From assembly GCF_000181495.1 (NCBI RefSeq), contig NZ_ABCF01000021.1:1-41975 (forward strand): 41,975 nucleotides of DNA. Reading direction: 5' to 3'. Below the pieces are notes generated by a model, which did no database searches, was not told where the DNA came from, and saw only the letters and a list, made by a program, of their open reading frames with translations. The DNA is from Bacillus sp. SG-1 (lineage in GTDB: Bacteria; Bacillota; Bacilli; Bacillales; Bacillaceae_B). Shown here in pieces: positions 14,864 through 23,781 of this stretch. Within the stretch, counting starts at the first letter, position 1; each line of letters opens with the position of its first letter. A program made the translations under genes and the position numbers.

Positions 14864-17053
14864 TTGAGTAAAACATTAGTGCTCGCTGAAAAGCCTTCAG
14901 TCGGCAGGGACATAGCTGCTGTGCTGAATTGTCATAAAAAAGGAAATGGATTTATAGAAGGCGATAAATATATTGTAACTTGGGCGCTGGGTCACTTGGT
15001 GACGCTGGCTGAACCGGATGTCTATGACAGCAAATATCAGACATGGAGGATTGAAGACCTTCCGATGATGCCGGATAAATTGAAGCTGGTCGTCATCAAG
15101 AAAACAGGCAGACAATTTACTGCCGTTAAAAGCCAAATGACACGTCAGGATGTAAAAGAATTCGTTATTGCAACGGATGCCGGCCGTGAAGGAGAGCTTG
15201 TCGCCCGCTGGATCATTGAAAAAGCCAGGGTGAACAAACCGATCAAACGCCTCTGGATCTCATCTGTAACTGATAAGGCCATTAAAGAAGGATTCCGCAA
15301 ATTGAAGAGCGGAAAAGAATACGAAAATCTGTATGCCGCAGCCCAGGCACGGTCGGAAGCGGACTGGTATGTCGGTATGAACGCAACCCGCGCACTGACG
15401 GTAAAACATAATGCGCAGCTTTCATGTGGAAGGGTACAGACGCCGACACTTGGAATCATTGCCCAAAGGGAAGAAGAAATAAAAAACTTCAAACCTAAAC
15501 CATTCTACGGATTGAAAGCGAAAAGCCGGGAGTTTACGCTGACATGGCAGGACGGAAAAACGAAAGAATATCGTACTTTTTCGAAAGATTTCATTGAAAA
15601 AGTTTTTGGAAACCTAAAGGGTGAGAAGAAAGCCAATGTCACATCGGTGAATAAAAGTTTAAAGAAGAGCTTTTCACCACAGCTATATGATTTGACGGAG
15701 CTTCAGCGTGATGCGCATAAAATTTTCGGCTATTCGGCAAAAGAAACGTTGTCCATCATGCAAAAACTTTATGAGCAGCACAAGCTTTTGACCTATCCAA
15801 GGACAGATTCCCGCCACCTTTCCAGTGATATTGTCGATACACTGAAGGACCGGATCAAGGCGGTGTCCATCAAGCCTTATAATCAGCTTGCCGCCAAGGC
15901 AATGAAGAATACCGGCAAGCCGGGTAAAACATTTGTCGATGACAGCAAGGTATCGGACCATCATGCTATCATTCCTACAGAGCAGACAGCGTTTCTTAAT
16001 TCTTTGAGTGATAAAGAACGGAAGATTTATGACCTTGTCGTAAAAAGGTTCTTGGCAATGTTCCTGCCTCCTTTCCAATATGAACAAACAACGATTGAAG
16101 CAGATATAGCCGGTGAGACTTTTGTTGCCAAAGGAAAACGGATCATCGAACAAGGCTGGAAAGAAATTTTTGACCGAACCACTTCCGGAGAAGATGCTGG
16201 AGATGGATTGTCCGATCAAACGCTTCCTAAAATTGAGAAGGGCGACATTTTACCTGTTTCTTCTATTGAAAAAACAACAGGGGAAACGCAGCCTCCAAGC
16301 CGTTTTAATGAGGGAACGCTCCTTTCAGCAATGGAAAACCCAAAGAAATACATGGCCGGAGAGGATAAAGAGCTGATCAAAACCATCAGCTCTGCCGGCG
16401 GACTGGGAACAGTCGCAACACGTGCGGACATTATCGAAAAGTTGTTTAACTCGGCGTTGATCGAGAATAAAGGAAAGTCCATCATGATCACTTCCAAGGG
16501 GAAACAGCTTCTTGACCTTGCACCTGAAGAATTGAAATCACCTGCTTTGACAGCAGAGTGGGAGCAGAAACTTGAAGCCATTTCCAAAGGCAAACTGAAC
16601 AAAAATGCCTTTATTAGTGAAATTAAAGATTATACGAAAAAGTCAGTCCATGAAATCAAAAACAGTGAGAAGAAATTTGCTCATGACAATATTACCGGAA
16701 CCAAATGTCCGGATTGCGGAAACCTCATGCTTGAAGTCAAAAACAAGCACGGCAAGAAACTCGTCTGTAAAGACCGTGAGTGCGGCTACCGCAAAAACGT
16801 CAGCAAAAAGACCAATGCCCGCTGCCCGAATTGCCACAAACGTTTGGACCTGCGTGGAGAAGGCGAAGGCCAAATGTTCACTTGCGTCTGCGGCCACAGG
16901 GAAAAACTCTCTACCTTCAATGAGAGAAGAAAGAAAGAAAAGAACAACAAAGTCTCCAAGCGGGACGTCAACAAGTACATGAAGAAGCAGGACGACGCAC
17001 CCGTCAACACTGCGCTCGCCGATGCACTTGCGAAACTGAAACTGGATAAGTGA
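14864..17053 (+). CDS. topB: DNA topoisomerase III
   Basis: Predicted 729-residue type IA topoisomerase that cuts and passes single strands, resolving recombination and replication intermediates. TOPRIM domain with N-terminal VLAEKPSVGRDIA and D105 in ATDAGREGELVARWI. The catalytic tyrosine is Y311 in TYPRTDSRHL. The C-terminus, from about residue 616, carries zinc-ribbon clusters (CPDCGNLM, CKDRECGY, CPNCHKRL, CVCGH) and a basic tail. TTG start 9 bases after GGAAAGG. Length matches B. subtilis TopB (727 aa). Monocistronic with its own promoter and terminator. Confidence 0.95.
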   Translation: MSKTLVLAEKPSVGRDIAAVLNCHKKGNGFIEGDKYIVTWALGHLVTLAEPDVYDSKYQTWRIEDLPMMPDKLKLVVIKKTGRQFTAVKSQMTRQDVKEFVIATDAGREGELVARWIIEKARVNKPIKRLWISSVTDKAIKEGFRKLKSGKEYENLYAAAQARSEADWYVGMNATRALTVKHNAQLSCGRVQTPTLGIIAQREEEIKNFKPKPFYGLKAKSREFTLTWQDGKTKEYRTFSKDFIEKVFGNLKGEKKANVTSVNKSLKKSFSPQLYDLTELQRDAHKIFGYSAKETLSIMQKLYEQHKLLTYPRTDSRHLSSDIVDTLKDRIKAVSIKPYNQLAAKAMKNTGKPGKTFVDDSKVSDHHAIIPTEQTAFLNSLSDKERKIYDLVVKRFLAMFLPPFQYEQTTIEADIAGETFVAKGKRIIEQGWKEIFDRTTSGEDAGDGLSDQTLPKIEKGDILPVSSIEKTTGETQPPSRFNEGTLLSAMENPKKYMAGEDKELIKTISSAGGLGTVATRADIIEKLFNSALIENKGKSIMITSKGKQLLDLAPEELKSPALTAEWEQKLEAISKGKLNKNAFISEIKDYTKKSVHEIKNSEKKFAHDNITGTKCPDCGNLMLEVKNKHGKKLVCKDRECGYRKNVSKKTNARCPNCHKRLDLRGEGEGQMFTCVCGHREKLSTFNERRKKEKNNKVSKRDVNKYMKKQDDAPVNTALADALAKLKLDK

Positions 17054-17066
17054 TAAGTTTGCTGCC

Positions 17067-17097
17067 CCCCCCCAGGCTTTTGCCTGGGGGTTATTTT
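17067..17097 (+). terminator. Intrinsic terminator after topB
   Basis: CCCCCAGGC / GCCTGGGGG stem with TTTT loop, followed by TTATTTT. Confidence 0.85.
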
Positions 17098-17120
17098 GAG
17101 GGATTTGTGGCTGGTGGGGG

Positions 17121-17248
17121 GTGTCGAAATGGGTCTGGTTTTGTCGAATGGTCGATAAGCGACATGATTGCGTTGATATTCGACAAAGAATGATCGTTAT
17201 TCGACAGGGTTGGGTCGATAAACGACAAACATCAGCCGTTAAACGACA
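17121..17248 (+). repeat. 21-bp-period degenerate array, left of the NERD pseudogene
   Basis: At least five units ending in CGACA at 17164, 17185, 17205, 17227 and 17248 (spacing 20-22). The unit consensus is GTCGATAWNCGACA plus a 7-base variable spacer. The core is partly palindromic (GTCGA..TCGAC). Two degraded TGTCGAA units precede them. The same family occurs at 18365-18479. Confidence 0.8.
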
Positions 17249-17326
17249 ATCAACTGCTAAAAATATTTAACAGGAATTCATCTTCGAACAGAGAATATAA
17301 GAAAGAAATAGAATAGGAGGGATGCA

Positions 17327-18292
17327 ATGATCATTAAACTAAGAGAAATACCTTTGATTATCCTGCAGCTGGAAGCATTAGATGGCCGACTTCCAGTTAA
17401 TCATGAAAAAAAGGAGCTTGTAGCACGGCACCTCTTAAACAGGTGGACAGGATTTAGAGGAGAACAAAGTGTTGATTATGCTTTAAGTTTTTTAGGGGAA
17501 GACGAGTTATATATATTCCAGGGCATCCGTTTATTTGATGGACAACACTACTTTCAGATAGATAATCTGCTTATTTCTAAAAAATTTGTTCTAATCTTGG
17601 AAGTAAAAAGGATAGCTGGAATTCTTCAATTCAGCCCTGATTTTAAACAACTCACCAGAATAACTAAAGATAATGATAGAGAACCTTTTCCAGATCCAGT
17701 TACACAGGTAGAAATGCATAAGTTTCAGCTGACTAAATGGTTTAAGTCAAACAATATGCATCCATTCCCTATAGAGACCCTCGTTGTGAGTACTTCCCAA
17801 AAAGCAATATTAGAAACTTCTCCTGGAGATAAGACAATACCTGAAAAAGTAATCCACAAAGATTACCTCCACTTCAAATAACCGAGTTGAAGAAGAAGCA
17901 TCCTAATGAAAAAAGACTGATTCCCAACTTCATTATCTTTCCACTTTACTTCTGCAATCTCATACTCCCTTAGTAACAGATATTCTCAAAATCTATGGAA
18001 TTCCAAAGACAGAAAATTACTGGTGTGCATTGTCCAAATTGTAAGCATCGCCCATTGATTAGAGAAAGAGGGATTTGGGAGTTGCGACAAATGTAAAAGA
18101 ACTTCTAGGGAAGCACATCTTCAAGCATTGAAGGACTATTCTTTGCTTATAAACGAGATGATCACGAATAAAGAAGCAAGGGAATTCTTGAGAATTCCAT
18201 CTCAGGCTGTAGTCAAGAGGATTCTTAGGGATTCTTGTGCAAGTTTTATCGGAAATAAGAAATCCAGGTTATATATAATAAATAATAAGTAG
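17327..18292 (+). pseudogene. Nuclease-related-domain (NERD) protein, disrupted by frameshifts
   Basis: The intact front (17327-17881, 184 codons, after AGGAGG) encodes a NERD domain: GFRGEQSVDYAL and FQIDNLLISKKFVLILEVKR, where D, E and K suggest a restriction-type nuclease core. After the stop at 17881, family-like sequence continues in shifting frames: ITELKKKHPNEKR; then HTPLVTDILKIYGIPKTE; then TGVHCPNCKHRPLIRER; then CDKCKRTSREAHLQALKDYS through to TAG at 18292. The two CxxC pairs would form a zinc ribbon, and the end carries a helix-turn-helix-like NKEAREFLRIPSQAVV. I read this as a former gene of about 320 codons broken by at least three indels. Flanked on both sides by 21-bp repeat arrays. 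Confidence 0.8.
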
Positions 18293-18309
18293 TTTAAAAA
18301 TGTTTGCTT

Positions 18310-18334
18310 AACCTGGCCTTAGCCAGGTTTTTTT
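18310..18334 (+). terminator. Terminator of the former NERD gene
   Basis: AACCTGGC / GCCAGGTT stem with a CTTA loop and a T7 run; 17 bases past the pseudogene's last stop. It has outlived the reading frame. Confidence 0.85.
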
Positions 18335-18364
18335 GATCCTACAATGTTAAGATTTTGGCAGCAT

Positions 18365-18479
18365 GGGCGATAAACGACAGAATAAGGGCGATATTCTACA
18401 AAGCGCTGGCGTAATTCGACAATAAATGGTCGATATTCGACATGGCAGAGCCGATAAAATGAAAAAATCGCCGATAAAC
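18365..18479 (+). repeat. 21-bp-period degenerate array, right of the NERD pseudogene
   Basis: Units end at 18379, 18400, 18421, 18442 and about 18463: GCGATAAACGACA, GCGATATTCTACA, GCGTAATTCGACA, GTCGATATTCGACA and a degraded CCGATAAAATGA. Period is exactly 21. Same family and orientation as 17121-17248. This fills most of the gap before the next gene. Confidence 0.8.
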
Positions 18480-18603
18480 CAATCCCACCCGCCACGTCTC
18501 AACCTCACCCGAAAAACCCAAAAATACAGGTTTAACGAATTGTAATTTTGTGGTACTTACATGAATAGAGATGAAAAGAGGGTATTAGAAAGGGGTCTGT
18601 TGA

Positions 18604-18798
18604 TTGATGACGATGTGGATATGGATTTTCGTAAGTGCTCTTATACTATTGGCGGTTATTGAAGAAGTAATCTATTATGTGTTGAATAAACAACTGGGAT
18701 TGGAAAGGGAGTCACAATTAAAGAAGTTTAATATCCGTTTCCATAAGTTGAAGAATATGTTTAAAAAGCAAAAAGAGCAAAGCAGTCAGTCAGCTTGA
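18604..18798 (+). CDS. Small single-pass membrane protein, unknown
   Basis: A 64-residue product with one membrane helix (about residues 4-27, MWIWIFVSALILLAVIEEVIYY) and a basic C-terminal tail likely to be cytoplasmic by the positive-inside rule (KKFNIRFHKLKNMFKKQK). The TTG at 18604 is 8 bases after AAAGGGG; the next codon is ATG and could be the true start. A terminator that follows immediately overlaps the convergent MFS stop region. No family was recognised. Confidence 0.6.
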   Translation: MMTMWIWIFVSALILLAVIEEVIYYVLNKQLGLERESQLKKFNIRFHKLKNMFKKQKEQSSQSA

Positions 18799-18820
18799 GA
18801 CCGGAGTCTCAAGCTTTTTT
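18792..18820. terminator. Terminator between the small membrane gene and the MFS gene
   Basis: AGCTTGAGAC / GTCTCAAGCT stem with CGGA loop and T-run. It overlaps the last codons of both convergent genes. Confidence 0.85.
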
Positions 18821-20044
18821 CATTTTCAGTAACGCTTTTCTTGATGAGTTTTTTTCAACCGATATGTTTAATAAGATCTGTGCCGTCCCGCCAAGGAGGA
18901 GTAAAACGGCAGATAGTAAGAAAAGTACGGCACCTCCCCATTCAATCAGGATCAATCCTCCGAGGAAAGGTCCTGCCATCCTTGAAATATCCCAATGTGT
19001 CCCGTATATGGAAAAGTAGAGCCCCCGTTGGTTTGATGGGGCGATATGTGCAATATGATTGAGCAGCCGGTTTAGCCCGAGGCTTTCGGCAATTGTGACG
19101 ATCAGTTGTGTAAGGATGAGCAGCAGTAGGGAAGTCGATAATCCATAAGATACGCTGGCGATAAAATAAAGGCTGTAAGACAGGATAAGAACTCTTTGAA
19201 AAGAGAATCTGTTACTCCATCTTACGAGCGGAATTTCGAGCAGGATGCACATGACCGCCTTGATGGACGCAAGTGTTGTCAACACTGCCAAAAAATCTGG
19301 AAACAAGTCTTCAAGATAAATTCGATAGTTGGTTTCCGTCTGGGCATAAAAGAAACTCACAGGCAGGCTGAAGGCCATCAAGCTCAATACATATGAATGA
19401 TTTGCGATAAATGGTTTTACTTTGAAGCGCCCGTTTGTCCTGACTGTCTCTTCAGGTTGAACGGGTATCGTTTCCGGGAGCTTGAAGTATACAACAGCAA
19501 GGTAAATCATTAAAGCTGCAGCCTGCATGCCGAAAATGAGCCCCGGGTCTTGTTTATAGACGAAATAACCAATGACCGGCCCGAGTGCCATTCCGGCTGC
19601 ACTGACAGTATTGATGACAGCGAAAACTTCAGAGCGTATGCCGTCATCAATCGAATCGGCAATCTGTGCCCGCTGTGCAGGGATGTAAACAGACCGTCCG
19701 GCACCATTTAGAACGTAAAGTAAAGCAAATACCCAGACGGAATCCGCAAACACGAAACCAGCCATGGCACTTGCCTGCAAGAGAAGTCCGGCTATGATAA
19801 TTTTTTTCCTTCCCAACCGGTCTGTCCGGCTGCCTCCTAAGAAGGTGATGATAATTTCAGATAAAGGCTGCAGTCCAACAATCACCATTGGTAAAAGGAC
19901 ATTGCCGTCAAGCTTATCGTAAAGATAAATGATTAAAAACGGTGCCAGCATGGAACCCGTCACGCTCGTTAGCATTTCGCCGAAAACACGAATCCAGACG
20001 AGTGCAGGGTATCGATTAAAGAGTTTTCCCATCGTGTTCATCAT
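18809..20044 (-). CDS. MFS exporter
   Basis: Predicted 411-residue transporter of the major facilitator superfamily with about 12 membrane helices. The loop between helices 2 and 3 carries the family motif A variant GGSRTDRLGRKK (about residues 70-82). NGAGRSVYIPAQRAQIAD and VINTVSAAGMALGPVIGYFV resemble drug-proton antiporters. Several near-adjacent ATG codons (20044, 20041, 20032) follow AAAGGA; the exact start is uncertain. It lies divergent from an SgrR-type regulator with 95 bases between, suggesting that regulator controls it. Substrate unknown; sugar or drug efflux are both possible. Confidence 0.88.
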   Translation of the reverse strand: MMNTMGKLFNRYPALVWIRVFGEMLTSVTGSMLAPFLIIYLYDKLDGNVLLPMVIVGLQPLSEIIITFLGGSRTDRLGRKKIIIAGLLLQASAMAGFVFADSVWVFALLYVLNGAGRSVYIPAQRAQIADSIDDGIRSEVFAVINTVSAAGMALGPVIGYFVYKQDPGLIFGMQAAALMIYLAVVYFKLPETIPVQPEETVRTNGRFKVKPFIANHSYVLSLMAFSLPVSFFYAQTETNYRIYLEDLFPDFLAVLTTLASIKAVMCILLEIPLVRWSNRFSFQRVLILSYSLYFIASVSYGLSTSLLLLILTQLIVTIAESLGLNRLLNHIAHIAPSNQRGLYFSIYGTHWDISRMAGPFLGGLILIEWGGAVLFLLSAVLLLLGGTAQILLNISVEKNSSRKALLKMKKA

Positions 20045-20139
20045 TCCTTTCTTGTAAATATATTTTATAAGAAGGAAAAAGATGAAAAAGGGCAGAAATA
20101 CATAATAAGGTACTTCACCTTTTATGAAAGGGATTTTTT

Positions 20140-21912
20140 ATGACGACAGTAGAGCACTATTTACGATTGTATTTGGCATTTGAAAAAGAATTGGGTAAGA
20201 AACATGAGGTCACTCTTTCTGCCGTATCTGATATATTGTTTTGTACTGCACGTAACAGCAAGATGACCATTCAGAAATGGGAAAACGAAGGATGGGTGCA
20301 TTGGTCGCCAGGCAGGGGGAGAGGAAACAAATCAACTCTGACTTTTTTGAAAGAACCAGGAGACCTTTTATTCAATGAAAGTAAGGTTCTAGTGCAAAAA
20401 GGGAAACTCAAGGCAGCGCAGGAAAAGATCAGTTCCTACAGCGGAGAGCTGCCCGGATTGAAGGAGAAGTTTGAGGTGTGGCTGGAAACACTGTTTGGCT
20501 ATAATACCGAATCCGAAAACAACCAGCACCGGGATGTCTTAAGGATGAAGTACGGCAAACAGCCTTTTACGCCGCTGGATCCCATGCTTGCAAGCCTGCG
20601 GTCAGAGTGCCATATTCTTAAGCATGTATGTGATACGCTGGTTTCATACAATGAAGAAAAAAATTTATTTGAACCGCGTCTCTCCTTTCATTGGGAGCAT
20701 AACGAGGAAGGAGATCAATGGACGTTTTATATCCGCAAAGGTGTGAAGTTCCATGACGGGAAACGATTGACTGCCGAGGATATACAATTCACCTTCATTC
20801 GGTTTCTTTCATTTGAAAAAAACCCGTACCGGTGGATGCTGGAGGATTTGGAGGAAGCAGTCATCGTTAATGAACAATCCATCATGCTTAAGCTGAAAAG
20901 ACCTAACTTTTTGCTTCTTCATATTTTAAGCGATGAGCATTTATCTATCGTGAGCAAAGATGAGCAGAAGGAATTCTATGCAGAAACACTGATTGGAACT
21001 GGTCCTTTCAAACTGGTGAGAAATGACGGGTCTATGCTTATTATGGAAGCGAATGATCACTATTTTAGGGAAAGGCCGTTTTTGGATGCAGTAGAATTCT
21101 GGAACGTCCCGGAAGAACGTGAAGACCGGACACCGGGCAAAACGGAAGTGGAATTTGGGTATTCCAGAGACAGGTCGGGGGAAGGCAAGAAGCGGAAAAG
21201 AGATAAGCGCGTGGAAAAAAATGTTCAATTTCTTTCACTAAATGCCAAAAACGAGGTAATGCGCGACCCTTTCCTTCGTCAAGCATTAAAAGCCATCGCA
21301 GATCCATCAGTACTGGTTGGGGAACTAGGGGAATTCAGGCAGGAAACGGCTGATGGCTTTCTGAATAGACCTAGTGATTCAGGGACTGCAGATATAAAAA
21401 ATCTGCTGAAGAAGAGCAAATATAATGGGGAGGAACTGAGGCTGTATACCTTTCAGGACAGGGATCATCTCGAGGATGCAGACTGGCTGAAGCAGAGAGC
21501 TCTGAAATTTGGAGTGATATTGAAAAATATCTTTCTCCCTGCCGAGGAGCTCTTAAAAGAGGAGACAATGGAAGAAGCCGACATCATTCACGACAGCGCT
21601 ACGATTACTGAACAGGAGGAACTTAGCTTTCTGCAGCTGATCTTCGCCAAAGCCAATCCGGTCTGGCATCATCTGCCGGGAGAATTAAAAGACAGTATAA
21701 TGACCGAAGTCAATCATTTGAAAGGGATAAGTAACCCTCAAGAGCGTATGAAAAGACTATATAGTATAGAAGAGATGTTATTAAATTCCTGTCAGGTGCT
21801 GCCGTTATATAAAAACATGTCTGAGATGGAAAGTGACGAAAGTATTCAGCAGGCGTTAATTAATTCTCAGGGATGGATTGATTTCTATCGGATTTGGTTT
21901 AAGAGAAAATAG
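20140..21912 (+). CDS. SgrR family transcriptional regulator with solute-binding domain
   Basis: Predicted 590-residue cytoplasmic regulator. Residues 1 to about 115 form an SgrR-type winged-helix domain (LSAVSDILFCTARNSKMTIQ, then WENEGWVHWSPGRGRGNKS). The remainder is an oligopeptide/nickel-type solute-binding domain (SBP_bac_5): LASLRSECHILKHVCDTLV, FYIRKGVKFHDGKRLTAEDI and IGTGPFKLVRND. In E. coli SgrR this arrangement senses a small ligand and controls an efflux gene nearby. The divergent MFS gene fits that pattern. No signal peptide, so the domain senses cytoplasmic ligand. AAGGGA precedes the ATG. Confidence 0.87.
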   Translation: MTTVEHYLRLYLAFEKELGKKHEVTLSAVSDILFCTARNSKMTIQKWENEGWVHWSPGRGRGNKSTLTFLKEPGDLLFNESKVLVQKGKLKAAQEKISSYSGELPGLKEKFEVWLETLFGYNTESENNQHRDVLRMKYGKQPFTPLDPMLASLRSECHILKHVCDTLVSYNEEKNLFEPRLSFHWEHNEEGDQWTFYIRKGVKFHDGKRLTAEDIQFTFIRFLSFEKNPYRWMLEDLEEAVIVNEQSIMLKLKRPNFLLLHILSDEHLSIVSKDEQKEFYAETLIGTGPFKLVRNDGSMLIMEANDHYFRERPFLDAVEFWNVPEEREDRTPGKTEVEFGYSRDRSGEGKKRKRDKRVEKNVQFLSLNAKNEVMRDPFLRQALKAIADPSVLVGELGEFRQETADGFLNRPSDSGTADIKNLLKKSKYNGEELRLYTFQDRDHLEDADWLKQRALKFGVILKNIFLPAEELLKEETMEEADIIHDSATITEQEELSFLQLIFAKANPVWHHLPGELKDSIMTEVNHLKGISNPQERMKRLYSIEEMLLNSCQVLPLYKNMSEMESDESIQQALINSQGWIDFYRIWFKRK

Positions 21913-21923
21913 AAGATACTAAT

Positions 21924-21958
21924 GGCCGGGCGATCAACTTCGTCCGGTCTTTTGTTTT
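21924..21958 (+). terminator. Intrinsic terminator after the SgrR-type gene
   Basis: GGCCGGGCGA pairs with TCGTCCGGTC (two G-U) and is followed by TTTTGTTTT. Confidence 0.8.
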
Positions 21959-22014
21959 AGGAAGTTCCCATTGTTTGTGGTCATACGTTAGCTTATTGAG
22001 ATGGAGGTGGCGCA

Positions 22015-22160
22015 AAAGTGTTAAACGGACCAATGAGAAGTGAAATAAGACGGTATGTTGGTCTGCAAAGGAGTTAAACGGGTCAATGAGAAGGAAGGAA
22101 ATTTACCAGGGATGTTTGCCCGGTAAAGTTAAATCGGACAATGAAGTCCAACACTCCAAA
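22015..22160 (+). repeat. Degenerate ~54-bp tandem hairpin array
   Basis: Three units start with TTAAACGG/TTAAACGGG/TTAAATCGG at 22021, 22074 and 22129 (spacing 53 and 55), each followed by a CAATGA-like segment. Pairing segments such as TTTGCCCG / CGGACAA join the end of one unit to the start of the next. The architecture and period resemble the 53-bp array at 38.4 kb, although the sequence differs. It lies in the 469-base gap before paaK, where no gene was seen. Confidence 0.6.
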
Positions 22161-22244
22161 GAGGGATTGCTAAGCAAAGGAATGATGTGACAATCAAAGT
22201 CAAAATTACAATTACTATAAAAATATAAATTTTCAGAAAATATG

Positions 22245-22273
22245 TTGACTTTTCCAGATTTTCACGTTATCTT
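22245..22273 (+). promoter_or_regulatory. Predicted promoter of paaK
   Basis: TTGACT (22245-22250), 17-base spacer, TATCTT (22268-22273). The 20 bases before and over the -35 (ATTTTCAGAAAATATGTTGACT) closely resemble the trpX promoter (ATTTTCGGAATATTGTTGACT). A half-site CGTTAT overlaps the -10. Confidence 0.65.
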
Positions 22274-22301
22274 TTGAGTGTAGATATAACAAAATAAATA
22301 T

Positions 22302-22322
22302 ATTACGAATTAAAATCGTTAT
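22302..22322 (+). promoter_or_regulatory. Operator-like motif, site 1 (paaK leader)
   Basis: ATTACG-N9-CGTTAT, downstream of the predicted transcription start. Shares the half-site and 9-base spacing with four other sites in the window. Confidence 0.55.
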
Positions 22323-22381
22323 ATAAAAATAAAGAAGAATTGCAGGGAGAGGGTCTCGGTCTAATAAAGGGGGAAAACTGG

Positions 22382-23707
22382 TTGATCTTACATGAGATTG
22401 AAACGTCTGAAAGGCATGAGATTGAAAGGGTTCAGCTGGAACGGTTGCAGGAAACTCTAAGCAATGTATACTCGAAGGTCCCGTTTTACAAGGAACGATT
22501 TGAAGAAAGAGGAATACGGCCTGAGGATATCAAAACGCTGCATGACTTGAAGCTCCTGCCCTTTACGAGGAAGGCGGATTTGAGAAATCATTATCCGTTC
22601 GGCCTTTTTGCGGTTCCAACAAATGAACTGGTGAGGGTTCACGCTTCATCGGGGACGAGCGGTAAACCGACCGTTGTAGGCTATACACAAAATGACATAG
22701 AAATGTGGAGTGAAATTGTGGCTCGTTCCATAGCAATTGGGGGCGGGAAGCCCGGCGAAATTCTGCATAATGCGTATGGGTACGGATTATTTACCGGAGG
22801 ACTCGGGCTTCATTACGGCAGTGAGAAGCTTGGGTTGGTAACAGTACCTGTCTCCGGCGGTAATGCAGAAAGGCAGATCACACTCATTGAAGATTTCAAG
22901 CCTTCAGTGATTTGCGGAACGCCATCCTATATTCTGAACATCGCTGAAAAGATGGAAGAACTGGGGAAGGATCCAGCTGCAACATCTGTGAAGTATGGGA
23001 TTTTCGGTGCCGAGCCTTGGTCGGAAAAAATGAGACAGAAAATCCAGGAGAAATGGAACCTGAAAGCCTGTGATATCTATGGATTGAGTGAAGTGATCGG
23101 TCCAGGGGTTGCGATGGAATGCCATGAGGCGCAGGCTGGACTTCATATTGCAGAAGACCATTTCCTTCCTGAAGTCATCGATCCTGTCACACTGGAATCT
23201 TTACCGCCTGGTGAAGAAGGGGAGCTGGTCTTTACTTCATTGACCAAAGAAGCTTTTCCAATCATCCGGTACAGGACTGGAGATATCGCCTCTCTGTCAT
23301 ATGGAAAGTGTCAGTGCGGCCGCACGACGGTCAAAATGTCGCGTGTCAAAGGCAGGGTGGATGACATGCTGGTCATACGGGGTGTCAATGTCTATCCTTC
23401 AGAGGTAGAACATTATCTGCTTACCGTTGAAGAACTGACGCCTCACTATCAGCTTCACCTAACCCGAAAAGGGACATTGGATTCCGTCGAGCTGCATGTG
23501 GAGATCAAAGAAGAAGTATTCTTGGGCCTTCAGCAGAACCTGGAACATGAAAGTATTCATCTTCTTATCAAGAAGATCCAACATATTATGAAAAGCAGCT
23601 GTCTCGTAACAATGGACGTTAAAGTCAACGGGCCGAAGTCACTTCCGCGTTCAGAAGGAAAAGCGGTAAGAGTGCTCGATAAACGGGATAGCGAAGTAGG
23701 AGTATAA
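22382..23707 (+). CDS. paaK: Phenylacetate-CoA ligase
   Basis: Predicted 441-residue cytoplasmic ligase: phenylacetate + ATP + CoA gives phenylacetyl-CoA + AMP + PPi. Adenylate-forming motifs in order: ASSGTSGKPTVVGYT near residue 90-105, YGLSEVIGPGVAMEC near 240, IRYRTGD, CQCGRT, and the C-terminal hinge RVKGRVDDMLVIRGVNVYPS. The TTG at 22382 is chosen because AAGGGGG lies 8 bases upstream and the length fits PaaK; an in-frame upstream TTG at 22340 lacks a good ribosome site. First gene of the paa cluster, 74 bases before paaA, with its own promoter and operator-like site. Confidence 0.94.
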   Translation: MILHEIETSERHEIERVQLERLQETLSNVYSKVPFYKERFEERGIRPEDIKTLHDLKLLPFTRKADLRNHYPFGLFAVPTNELVRVHASSGTSGKPTVVGYTQNDIEMWSEIVARSIAIGGGKPGEILHNAYGYGLFTGGLGLHYGSEKLGLVTVPVSGGNAERQITLIEDFKPSVICGTPSYILNIAEKMEELGKDPAATSVKYGIFGAEPWSEKMRQKIQEKWNLKACDIYGLSEVIGPGVAMECHEAQAGLHIAEDHFLPEVIDPVTLESLPPGEEGELVFTSLTKEAFPIIRYRTGDIASLSYGKCQCGRTTVKMSRVKGRVDDMLVIRGVNVYPSEVEHYLLTVEELTPHYQLHLTRKGTLDSVELHVEIKEEVFLGLQQNLEHESIHLLIKKIQHIMKSSCLVTMDVKVNGPKSLPRSEGKAVRVLDKRDSEVGV

Positions 23708-23744
23708 AAAATTTTGGAGTTTAATAGTATAACATCATAATAGA

Positions 23745-23765
23745 GTGACGTAGGAAATACGTTAT
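23745..23765 (+). promoter_or_regulatory. Operator-like motif, site 2 (upstream of paaA)
   Basis: GTGACG-N9-CGTTAT, ending 16 bases before the paaA ATG and just ahead of its AGGAGG. A weak promoter (TTGGAG 23714-23719, 16 bases, CATAAT 23736-23741) lies immediately upstream, so paaA may have a second regulated start. Confidence 0.55.
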
Positions 23766-23781
23766 CTAAGGAGGGTTTTAC

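Noticed and set aside
17121..17248. CRISPR array or a set of regulator sites
   Set aside because: The 21-base period has only 7-base variable parts, too short for spacers. The repeats are degenerate and lie after a terminator rather than at a promoter.
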